Part shown: positions 14,516 through 22,066 of the stretch, piece by piece
How positions within the stretch are numbered: the stretch's first letter is position 1
Layout of the letters: every line of letters begins with the position of its first letter
Translations under genes and position numbers: made by a program
The notes under the pieces: model-generated
The model's database searches: none
Told to the model about the DNA's origin: nothing
Seen by the model: the letters and a program-made list of their open reading frames with translations, nothing else
Assembly (NCBI GenBank): GCA_902606505.1
Contig: CACLGU010000015.1
Coordinates: 1-34,979, forward strand
Reading direction: 5' to 3'
Length of the DNA stretch: 34,979 bases
Source: an uncultured Prochlorococcus sp.
GTDB lineage: Bacteria > Cyanobacteriota > Cyanobacteriia > PCC-6307 > Cyanobiaceae

Positions 14516-14562
14516 TCTTATATGAGACTATTAATTAGACTTGTAATTAGTCTTATATGGGA
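14516..14562. repeat. 47-bp complex repeat, copy C
   Basis: Third copy, with the clearest structure. The arms TCTTATATGAGACTA and TAGTCTTATATGGGA are inverted with 12 of 15 positions matching, around a central TAGACT. It ends nine bases before the stop codon of the RHH/J-domain gene and is followed by GGGAATTACTATAC, as in copy B. Confidence 0.6.
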
Positions 14563-14571
14563 ATTACTATA

Positions 14572-15582
14572 CTAGCCTCTATATAGATTTTTTAACAATT
14601 GATACGCTTCATTTAATTTTCTCATTTGATCTGTTGATCCTCCAGCATCTGGATGTGTCTCTAAGGCTATTGATTTATAGGCCTCCCTAATTTTACGGAA
14701 TGTATGAGCTGATCCTGCTGATGTTGATAAATTCAATAATTTAAGTGCTCCATGTACTGTCATTGTTGAGTCCAAAGTTTCAAATGAATTTGATCTATTA
14801 TTTCGCTTAAATCTACTTACAAACCTTCTCATAAGTGTTGGTATTCTATTTATCAGATCTGACGTTGCAAAAGGGTCTTCTAAAACGCCAATCATTAATA
14901 AAACAATTTCAAGTGATGGATTTTTCTTTATCCAAAATGGGCATAATTCTGACATTAATTTATTGGCTGCACTCCAAGTAAAGGGTAGATTTTCCGTCCC
15001 ATCAAGATTTGGCCATATATCCCTTTCAAACCAATCTATTGAAGCTTCTACTACATGGTCATTAGGAACTGATCCATATAGTGTTTTCCAATGACTAATT
15101 AACTCAATTCGACATTTTATTAATTCAGTTTCTTTGATTGTATTAATTTGAATATCATTAATATTCTCCTTTAATTTTTCACTATTAATACTTCTTCTTA
15201 GATTCTTTACTTTTTTTTCAACGAAATTGGGAAGGCTTATATTTGAGTTGGCTGTTTCTTTATATTGATTGTTATTTGTAGATCTTTTATTTAAAGATAT
15301 CTCATTAACTTCTTTTTTTACGTCTGATTTAATTAATACCAATGCAGTATCTTCGTCAATATTTAAATTTTTATTAGTATTCTTATCGTTAAAGTCTAAT
15401 TCTTGCTGTTGATTTTTAGGTAGTAAATCATCTTCTTGAAGAAGTTCTTTAAGTATCTTTTCTATTACAGGTCCTCTTGCTCTAAATCCCCACTCTTTTC
15501 GTAATTGATCAAACCTGGAAATTAGTTCCTCAGGTAAATCAATTGAAATTCTTTTTGTATTTGAATTTTCAGGACTATTCAA
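14572..15582 (-). CDS. RHH and J-domain fusion protein (DnaJ-like)
   Basis: A 336-residue protein of unusual build. Residues 9-50 look like a ribbon-helix-helix DNA-binding fold: strand KRISIDLPEEL, helix ISRFDQLRKEWGF, turn RARG, helix PVIEKILKELLQE. Residues 51-150 are polar, Asn/Lys-rich and probably disordered. Residues 155-265 form a helical domain with several Trp that I do not recognise. Residues 278-334 are a J-domain with the HPD motif at 310-312 (LETHPDAGG), which in this family stimulates DnaK ATPase. No Gly/Phe or zinc region is present, so it is not a general DnaJ. I infer a DNA-bound Hsp70 recruiter. Three complex repeats lie just downstream. Confidence 0.75.
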   Translation of the reverse strand: MNSPENSNTKRISIDLPEELISRFDQLRKEWGFRARGPVIEKILKELLQEDDLLPKNQQQELDFNDKNTNKNLNIDEDTALVLIKSDVKKEVNEISLNKRSTNNNQYKETANSNISLPNFVEKKVKNLRRSINSEKLKENINDIQINTIKETELIKCRIELISHWKTLYGSVPNDHVVEASIDWFERDIWPNLDGTENLPFTWSAANKLMSELCPFWIKKNPSLEIVLLMIGVLEDPFATSDLINRIPTLMRRFVSRFKRNNRSNSFETLDSTMTVHGALKLLNLSTSAGSAHTFRKIREAYKSIALETHPDAGGSTDQMRKLNEAYQLLKNLYRG

Positions 15583-15727
15583 TAATATTTTCTTGAAGAG
15601 TATGGAATTTATTTAATTTTATTCAAAAAATATTGAAAGTCCATAAGGAATATTGTTTTTAAATTAAAACCAATTTATTTTTTCTTTCACAAGTCAATTA
15701 AGTATCTTTTTATAATAAAAATAAAAA
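15583..15727. promoter_or_regulatory. Divergent spacer between the RHH/J gene and the 59-aa gene
   Basis: A 145-bp A/T-rich spacer that must hold both promoters. The 47-bp repeat motif found downstream of the RHH/J gene is not present here. TATAAT at 15710-15715 is a candidate plus-strand -10 close to the ATG at 15728, which would leave a very short leader. Confidence 0.3.
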
Positions 15728-15907
15728 ATGTTTAATTGTTATTCCAAGTCATCTAAAGAAAAAAAGAGTTTTTATCAACACAAGAAATTAGAAATGCTCA
15801 ACTATATTAAGGATTCACTTGAACGTAAAATTGCATCAGTAACAGCATCTATAGAAGTTCTAGAAAGCCAAATAAGCAGGGATAAGGAAGTTGAGGTAAC
15901 TAATTAG
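15728..15907 (+). CDS. Small coiled-coil-like protein, 59 aa
   Basis: An unrecognised soluble protein. The first 17 residues are Lys/Ser-rich with one Cys (MFNCYSKSSKEKK). The rest is a single long helix with a heptad-like pattern (LNYIKDSLERKIASVTASIE, then VLESQIS), suggesting a coiled coil. It ends four bases from the convergent Ap4A phosphorylase gene. No catalytic motif is visible. Confidence 0.5.
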   Translation: MFNCYSKSSKEKKSFYQHKKLEMLNYIKDSLERKIASVTASIEVLESQISRDKEVEVTN

Positions 15908-15910
15908 TAT

Positions 15911-16741
15911 TCAAACAAAACTTTCTAGAAGTTTTTCAGGGCCAAATTTCTTTAAATAATTAATATTTGAATTTTCAGTTACTAGTAGATATCCTGCAAA
16001 TCCTAAACCGTTAATACTGAAACCATGAATATGATCATTTTTTCTTTTTATAATAGCGATCCATTTATTAGTTATTAAAATATTGTAGGGACATATCGGT
16101 TTCTTATCACTAATAGGATCCCCAAGTCCCAATTTCTTGCATAATTCTAAGTAAAACTCAAAAAGACATGATGGATTTTCTAAAAAATTAAATTTGGATA
16201 CAATAATATTTTTTTTAAGCTTACTATCTAGATCTTGATATGAGTTCATCTCTAAAAACCACTTTTCTCTAGGGCATGATATCTCACCTTTAGATCTACG
16301 CAGAAGTTGAAAATGCCTGTGAGGTTGACTTGCTCCCGCAATTGGAGAACTATTGAAAAACCATAATCCACTAGTATCATTATTAACTTGTTGGATCGCT
16401 CTCCAATCTTTAATATCTAACCATCCATTTTGAGGTTTCCATTTATTTGTAATAAGTAAAATATGACCTTTTTGTACAGGGTACTTATTTAATATTAGTT
16501 GATGATTATCACCAATTTTATCAATTTCTAGTATCTTTTCCCAAGGACAAAACGGATTTTGCTTAGGACCATAAATTTTTTTTTTAATAAATTTTGAAGT
16601 ATCGAGTTTCCTAATTATGAAGTCGTCTTTTTCATATAAATCTCTTGTAATTATATCAGTTTTGAGAGGATATAAAGATTCATCATCAATTGATAATCGA
16701 GTTTGTTCTAATGCTTTTTTCCAATATATTTCTAAACTCAT
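15911..16741 (-). CDS. ATP adenylyltransferase (Ap4A phosphorylase)
   Basis: A HIT-superfamily enzyme that phosphorolyses diadenosine tetraphosphate to ATP and ADP, removing an alarmone by-product of aminoacyl-tRNA synthetases. It has 276 residues. The catalytic HxHxQ triad is H141-R-H143-F-Q145 in ASQPHRHFQLL. Upstream, NKYPVQKGHILLITNKW matches the family, and the C-terminal domain holds YNILITNKW and FSINGLGFAGYLLV, typical of the APA1/2 type. Cyanobacteria commonly use this enzyme. The gene starts with MSLEIYWKKA and stands about 50 bases downstream of the DUF2237 gene. Confidence 0.88.
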   Translation of the reverse strand: MSLEIYWKKALEQTRLSIDDESLYPLKTDIITRDLYEKDDFIIRKLDTSKFIKKKIYGPKQNPFCPWEKILEIDKIGDNHQLILNKYPVQKGHILLITNKWKPQNGWLDIKDWRAIQQVNNDTSGLWFFNSSPIAGASQPHRHFQLLRRSKGEISCPREKWFLEMNSYQDLDSKLKKNIIVSKFNFLENPSCLFEFYLELCKKLGLGDPISDKKPICPYNILITNKWIAIIKRKNDHIHGFSINGLGFAGYLLVTENSNINYLKKFGPEKLLESFV

Positions 16742-16789
16742 TAAAAAAAATTTATCATAACCATTTTAAAAAAAAAAATAAACTTGTAA

Positions 16790-17173
16790 TTACTTATTAT
16801 TAAATTGATATTCTTTCAATTTTTCAAGAGGTACTGATTCTAAGACTACAATATTAGTTGATTCTAATATGACTTTTGGTGCAAGACCGTCTAATAATGC
16901 TTGCTTCCACCTATCAAGACAAATACACCAATGATCACCATCCTTTAGTCCTGGGAAGGAATAAATAGGCATAGGAGTAATTAAATCATTACCTTGTGAT
17001 TTACTATATTTCAGGAAATTATCATCCATCACACAACATATGGAATGATTCCCTCCATCATTCTTGTCATAGTTGCAAAATCCATCCCTGAACCACCCTG
17101 TCATAGGTGCGCAACTACAAATCTCAATTTTTTCTCCAAGGACATTTAACTGATTTTGATTATTTATGTTCAT
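16790..17173 (-). CDS. DUF2237 family protein
   Basis: A conserved bacterial protein of unknown function (COG3651), 127 residues. The family signature is clear: PMTGWFRDGFC near residues 24-34, HSICCVMDDNFLKYSKSQGN, then PGLKDGDHWCICLDRWKQAL and APKVILESTN. Six cysteines, several in conserved positions, may bind metal or form a redox site, but no activity has been assigned to my knowledge. It is transcribed towards the Ap4A phosphorylase gene and diverges from the small acidic gene at 17273. Confidence 0.88.
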   Translation of the reverse strand: MNINNQNQLNVLGEKIEICSCAPMTGWFRDGFCNYDKNDGGNHSICCVMDDNFLKYSKSQGNDLITPMPIYSFPGLKDGDHWCICLDRWKQALLDGLAPKVILESTNIVVLESVPLEKLKEYQFNNK

Positions 17174-17272
17174 AGATTTTTTTAATAATAATAAAACACC
17201 AACATTTCTTTAAAAAAGGTTGACGAGTATGGGGGGTAAGGAGGTAATAATTCTAATAAGGTTTTTTTCATT

Positions 17273-17491
17273 ATGGATTGGGACTTTACTGAAAACATAG
17301 CATTTAAAGCTCTTTATGAAGCTTTTAAAGATAGTGATGAAACTTCCGCATTAGAATTTTTATCTAGTGATGGCGCTTCATATTATCTTGAGTTAACACA
17401 GGACGCGGCGGGTGAGGGACTTGATTTAGGTGAAAATGAAACGATGGAAGAACTTCAAGAAGAAATTATTGAGTATTTAGAAAACAACTAA
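17273..17491 (+). CDS. Small acidic protein, 72 aa
   Basis: I do not recognise this protein by name, but it looks like a well-conserved picocyanobacterial family. It is very acidic (Glu and Asp about one quarter of residues) and predicted helical, with FTENIAFKALYEAF, a central SSDGASYYLELTQDAA, and the acidic C-terminal TMEELQEEIIEYLENN. It might bind a basic partner. The leader holds a G-rich stretch and an AAGGAGGT far from the start. The gene converges on metH with a 9-base gap. Confidence 0.6.
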   Translation: MDWDFTENIAFKALYEAFKDSDETSALEFLSSDGASYYLELTQDAAGEGLDLGENETMEELQEEIIEYLENN

Positions 17492-17500
17492 AGATTTAGA

Positions 17501-20500
17501 TTAAGCGCTGAAATATTTAGCTTTTGAGTGCAGTGAAATGATAGCTGTAGTACTTTGTTCTGGATGAAGTTGTTCAGATTCATCCATGGTCAAGCTTATT
17601 CTTTTTGCATCCAACAATGATAATTGTATGTTTGAATCAGATACTTTTGGACATGCAGGATAACCAAATGAATATCTAGCTCCTCTATATTTTTGAGCTA
17701 GTATTTCTCTATTTTTGTCTGGTTCTTCAGTCCTAAAACCACATTCAATACGAATTAATGCATGGACATACTCAGCTAGAGCTTCTGCTAATTGCACTGT
17801 AAGTCCATGGAATAATAAATAATCGCTATATTTATCTTCTTTAAATAATTTTTGAGAATATTCACTGGCAATATCGCCCATCGTTACTGCCTGCATAGGA
17901 AATATATCTATCGGTTTATCCTTTTTCAAATCACAATAAAAATCAGCTATGCATAAATTATTCCCAGATTTTTGTCTTGGGAAATTAAATTCGGAAATTT
18001 TATTTAATGATTTATCATCAAATAAGAAAATACTATTATCTTTTCTACCGCATCTGAAATATCCATAAACTGCTTTGGGTGAAATAAGTTTTTTTTCTAC
18101 AATTGTCTCTAACCATCTATCTAGCAATGGTTTAGCATATGAATCCAAATAGTTATTGTATTCATCTACGCTTTGGTTTTTTCCTTTTTTTATTTGCCAT
18201 TGTCCGCTAAAAAGAGCTTTTGTATCTAAATAAAAAATTAACTTATTTAAATCTATATCAATCTCGTTCAAGACTTTCGTTCCCAAGAAAGGAGCTTGAA
18301 TTGGTTCTTCTTCATTTATAAATTTAGATCTTATAAAATTTTCTTTTAAATTTAATTTAGAAGTCTCTATATCTATAGATATTGATTTTTTAACAGCTTG
18401 AGAGTTGGACTTTGATGAGGCTAAATTAATATCTATTCCCTCATTGTTGATGAATCCCTCTGTATTTGACCAATTACCCTTTTTTTTATTGTCCATATAT
18501 TCATTCATGAATTTAAGATCAGTGAACGCATCTTTTCCGTATAAAATTTTCCCTTTATATATTTTGCTGCAGTCCTCATTTACAAATTTTGGGGTTAAGG
18601 CTGCACCTCCTAATATTACTGGTACACTAATATCTTCATTGTTAAAAGCTTCTAAATTATCTTTCATAAAAGCAGTTGATTTAACAAGTAATCCGCTCAT
18701 AGCGATGCAATCTGCATTGTGCTTTTTTTGTGCATCTATAATTGCTGAAACATCTTGCTTTATTCCAAGATTTATTACGTCATAACCATTATTTGTAAGT
18801 ATTATGTCAACCAAATTTTTTCCTATATCATGAACATCGCCTTTGACTGTTGCAATTAAGAGTTTTCCATTTGATATGTTTTCTTCCACAGTTTCCATAT
18901 GTGGTTCTAAAATTGAAACGGCAAATTTCATTGTTTCGGCGGATTGGAGTACAAATGGCAATTGCATTTGACCTGAGCCAAATAAATCACCTACAACTTT
19001 CATCCCATCTAGTAGAAAGGTATTAATTATTTCTAGAGGTTTATATTTTTTTAAAGCTTTATTTAGTTGATCCTCTAAACCTATTTTTTCTCCATCAATA
19101 ATATGATTTTTTAGGCTTTCTTCCAGAGTTAGGTTTTTATTTTCTGAAGATGCTTTTTTGAAATCTTGAATAGATAAATCTTGAAAAGCTTTTGTTAATT
19201 CTACTAATGGATCATAAATACAAATATCATCTTCAAATTTTCTTTTGTCATATATCAAATCTAAGCAAAGCTTTTTGGTTTCTTCAGAAATTTTTGATAA
19301 TGGCAAAATTTTATTTGGTGCGATGATAGCAGAATCCAATCCTGCTTTAATGCATTCATCTAAAAATATTGAATTTAGATTAATTCTGGATAATGGTGAA
19401 AGACCAAAACTAATGTTTGATATCCCAAGTATGATGTGAATCTCAGGAAAATTTTCACGAATTTTTGATATAGCAGTAATTGTTTCTTTAGCATTTAATC
19501 TATCTTCTTCTATCCCAGTAGATATTGGAAGAGCTAATGGATCAAAAAAGAGCTCATAATCAGACAAACCGCATTCCCTGGTTCTATTAATTGCTCGTTT
19601 AGCAATGTCATATTTTTTATCTGCATTCCTTGCCATTCCATCTTCATCAATAGTTCCTACAACAAGACCTGAACCATACCCCAAGGCTAAATTTAGAACT
19701 TGATCAAACCTTTCATTACCGTCTTCGTAATTGGTTGAATTTATAATACATTTACCACCCGCTGACTTTAATCCACTTTCCATTTTGTCAGCATCTGTAG
19801 AGTCAATCATTAATGGTAAATTTATATTGGTAACAAGTCTTGATGTTATTTCTTTCATATCTTTCACTCCGTCTCTCCCTACATAATCAACATTCACATC
19901 AAGAACGTGTGCATTTTCTTTTTGTTGTTGCTTGGCAATTGATACTAGTCCATCCCAATCATCGTTATTTAACAACTCCCTTACCTTTTTAGATCCACTT
20001 GCATTTAATCTTTCGCCTACAATCAAAATAGAATTATCTTGTTTGTACGGTACAGAATTATATATTGATGATGCAGAAGGAATATAGCCACTTAAATTGT
20101 TCTTACCATTTTTATTTGGCATTTCGTTATCAATAATTTCATCTATTATTGAAGAAAGATATTTAATATGTTCGGGTGTTGTCCCACAACATCCACCTAT
20201 TAATTGAACATTAAAGTCATATATAAAATTCATTAACTGCATCTTTAATTCTATTGGCTTTAATCTGTAATGAGCAACACCGCCAATATTTTCAGGAAGT
20301 CCTGCGTTGGGAATACAGCTTATAGCGAAGGGAGAATTTTCAGACAAATATTTAATATGTTCTTTCATTTGTTCTGGACCAGTAGCACAATTTAGTCCAA
20401 GGATATCTATATTAAACGGCTCTAATATTGTTAATGCAGAGGCAATGTCAGATCCAACAAGCATAGTACCTGTTGTTTCCATTGTTATAGATACCATTAT

Positions 20501-21067
20501 AGGTATATCTATATTTTTACTATCAAGTACTTCTTTAGAAGCTAATAAGGCAGATTTTATTTGCAATACATCTTGACAAGTTTCAATTAAAAGTAGATCA
20601 ACTCCTCCATCCGTAAGACCATATATCTGTTCTTTATATGATTCCTTTAATTCATCAAAATTTATATGTCCTAATGTGGGTAATTTAGTGGTTGGTCCAA
20701 TTGAACCAGCAACAAACCTTGGCTTATCAACTGATGCATATTTTGCAGCAGCTTTTTTTGCTATTAGTGCAGCATTTTTATTTATCTCATATGCCTTATT
20801 CTTAATATCATATTCATCAAGAACTATTGATGAGGCACCAAAAGTATTAGTTTCTATAACATGACAACCTGCTTCTAAGAATGAATTATGGACCTTTTCA
20901 ACTATCTTTGGTGAGGATAAAACAAGGTTTTCATTACAACCCTCTAATTCTTTTCCTCCAAAGTCGTCTGCTGTAAGATTTAAGTTCTGAAATGATGTTC
21001 CAGTACCTCCGTCAAAAATTATTAATGGCTTTTCATCTCTATTTAGATAGGTTCTGAAAGATTCCAT
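17501..21067 (-). CDS. metH: Cobalamin-dependent methionine synthase
   Basis: Transfers the methyl group of 5-methyl-tetrahydrofolate through cobalamin to homocysteine. It has 1188 residues, the full four-domain length. Domain 1 (about 1-320) binds homocysteine and zinc through C227 (GLNC) and C293/C294 (GGCCGTTPEH). Domain 2 (about 345-620) is the pterin domain (GERLNASGSKKVRELL). Domain 3 (about 650-890) is the cap and B12-binding domain with H746 in GDVHDIGKN as the cobalt ligand. Domain 4 (to the end) is the reactivation domain with YRGARYSFGYPACP. It lies 13 bases downstream of ilvE and is likely cotranscribed. No cobalamin riboswitch is visible upstream. Confidence 0.98.
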   Translation of the reverse strand: MESFRTYLNRDEKPLIIFDGGTGTSFQNLNLTADDFGGKELEGCNENLVLSSPKIVEKVHNSFLEAGCHVIETNTFGASSIVLDEYDIKNKAYEINKNAALIAKKAAAKYASVDKPRFVAGSIGPTTKLPTLGHINFDELKESYKEQIYGLTDGGVDLLLIETCQDVLQIKSALLASKEVLDSKNIDIPIMVSITMETTGTMLVGSDIASALTILEPFNIDILGLNCATGPEQMKEHIKYLSENSPFAISCIPNAGLPENIGGVAHYRLKPIELKMQLMNFIYDFNVQLIGGCCGTTPEHIKYLSSIIDEIIDNEMPNKNGKNNLSGYIPSASSIYNSVPYKQDNSILIVGERLNASGSKKVRELLNNDDWDGLVSIAKQQQKENAHVLDVNVDYVGRDGVKDMKEITSRLVTNINLPLMIDSTDADKMESGLKSAGGKCIINSTNYEDGNERFDQVLNLALGYGSGLVVGTIDEDGMARNADKKYDIAKRAINRTRECGLSDYELFFDPLALPISTGIEEDRLNAKETITAISKIRENFPEIHIILGISNISFGLSPLSRINLNSIFLDECIKAGLDSAIIAPNKILPLSKISEETKKLCLDLIYDKRKFEDDICIYDPLVELTKAFQDLSIQDFKKASSENKNLTLEESLKNHIIDGEKIGLEDQLNKALKKYKPLEIINTFLLDGMKVVGDLFGSGQMQLPFVLQSAETMKFAVSILEPHMETVEENISNGKLLIATVKGDVHDIGKNLVDIILTNNGYDVINLGIKQDVSAIIDAQKKHNADCIAMSGLLVKSTAFMKDNLEAFNNEDISVPVILGGAALTPKFVNEDCSKIYKGKILYGKDAFTDLKFMNEYMDNKKKGNWSNTEGFINNEGIDINLASSKSNSQAVKKSISIDIETSKLNLKENFIRSKFINEEEPIQAPFLGTKVLNEIDIDLNKLIFYLDTKALFSGQWQIKKGKNQSVDEYNNYLDSYAKPLLDRWLETIVEKKLISPKAVYGYFRCGRKDNSIFLFDDKSLNKISEFNFPRQKSGNNLCIADFYCDLKKDKPIDIFPMQAVTMGDIASEYSQKLFKEDKYSDYLLFHGLTVQLAEALAEYVHALIRIECGFRTEEPDKNREILAQKYRGARYSFGYPACPKVSDSNIQLSLLDAKRISLTMDESEQLHPEQSTTAIISLHSKAKYFSA

Positions 21068-21080
21068 TTTTAGGTGAAAA

Positions 21081-22001
21081 TTATTTTAGAGAAATTCTTG
21101 TCACCCAATTATCATAGTCTTGACAACGACCTTCTGTTATTTCTATAAGCTTACTTTTTAATTTATTCATTATTGGTCTGTCACCATTTAATTCACTTGA
21201 TTCAATTTTTTTAACTGGTGTAATTTTTGCTGCTGTACCAGTTAGAAAAACTTCATCTGCTATTAATAATTCTGTTTTATCAACAGGCCTTTCAATTACA
21301 TTTATTCCAAATGATTTTGCTAATTCAATTACACTAGCTCTAGTAATACCCTCAAGAATATCTTGATCAACACCAGGAGTGATTAAGTCTCCATTCCTTA
21401 CAATAAATAAATTCATACCACTAGCTTCGCTTACCTTACCACTTGAATTTAATAGCAGGGCTTCATCAAAACCCGATAAACTAGCTTCTGTTTTAGCTAA
21501 TGAACTAGTAATATAAGCTCCACTTATTTTTCCTCTCAATGGGAGAGATCTATCTTCTTGTCTAGTCCAACTACTCATTCTACATGAAACCCCATCTGGG
21601 GATAGATAATCTCCTAGTTCAATACAATACATAAAGAAATCTGTTTCAATATTGTGTAACCTTGGAGCTATACCTAAATCGCTTGTATATACGAATGGTC
21701 TAATATAAATAGGTTTTTGTGGCTTATTTCTTTTTATAACTTCCTCTAAGGCTTTAAAAATATATTCTTCAGATATATCAGTTAAGAGTAATTTTGCACT
21801 TTGAGATAATCTTTTTATGTGTTTATCAGTTCTAAATAAAAGGAATTCTTCTTTATTTGTAGGGTTAGGTATCGCTCGCATTCCTCCAAATGCAGCCGTA
21901 CCATAATGTAGTGCATGAGTAGCTATTGATATTTTTGCTTCTTTAAATGGAATACATTTACCTTCGAACCAGGCGTATGGAAGAAATTCATGCATATTCA
22001 A
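21081..22001 (-). CDS. ilvE: Branched-chain amino acid aminotransferase
   Basis: PLP fold-type IV transaminase for the last step of Leu, Ile and Val synthesis. It has 306 residues. Signatures: THALHYGTAAFGGMRAI near the N-terminus, K158 in RGKISGAYITSSLAKTEA as the likely PLP lysine, SGKVSEASGMNLFIV, and DQDILEGITRASVIELA. It is the upstream member of an ilvE-metH pair and diverges from cobN over a 65-bp spacer. Confidence 0.95.
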   Translation of the reverse strand: MNMHEFLPYAWFEGKCIPFKEAKISIATHALHYGTAAFGGMRAIPNPTNKEEFLLFRTDKHIKRLSQSAKLLLTDISEEYIFKALEEVIKRNKPQKPIYIRPFVYTSDLGIAPRLHNIETDFFMYCIELGDYLSPDGVSCRMSSWTRQEDRSLPLRGKISGAYITSSLAKTEASLSGFDEALLLNSSGKVSEASGMNLFIVRNGDLITPGVDQDILEGITRASVIELAKSFGINVIERPVDKTELLIADEVFLTGTAAKITPVKKIESSELNGDRPIMNKLKSKLIEITEGRCQDYDNWVTRISLK

Positions 22002-22066
22002 TTTATTTAATTAAGGTAAACTTGTTTTATCCTACTTACGTATTCTAAACCTTATTTATATATAAA
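22002..22066. promoter_or_regulatory. Divergent promoter region ilvE / cobN
   Basis: A 65-bp A/T-rich spacer serves two divergent genes. It is too short for a standard cobalamin riboswitch, and none of the B12-box sequence is seen. TTATATATAAAATG directly precedes cobN. Confidence 0.3.

Larger units (their letters stand above)
14205..14571. other. Gene-free stretch with repeats B and C
   Basis: I see no credible gene here; the longest start-to-stop frames are below 30 codons. It holds repeat copies B and C and three GGACAT boxes (14225-14230, 14236-14241, 14295-14300), the first two 11 bp apart. Directly after both B and C, GAATTRCTATAC looks like an extended -10 promoter element on the plus strand. 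Confidence 0.5.

Noticed and set aside
13809..14562. The three 47-bp repeats as a mobile element or CRISPR
   Set aside because: Spacing is irregular (529 and 178 bp), copies diverge by about 20 percent, there are no target duplications or transposase, and no cas genes.
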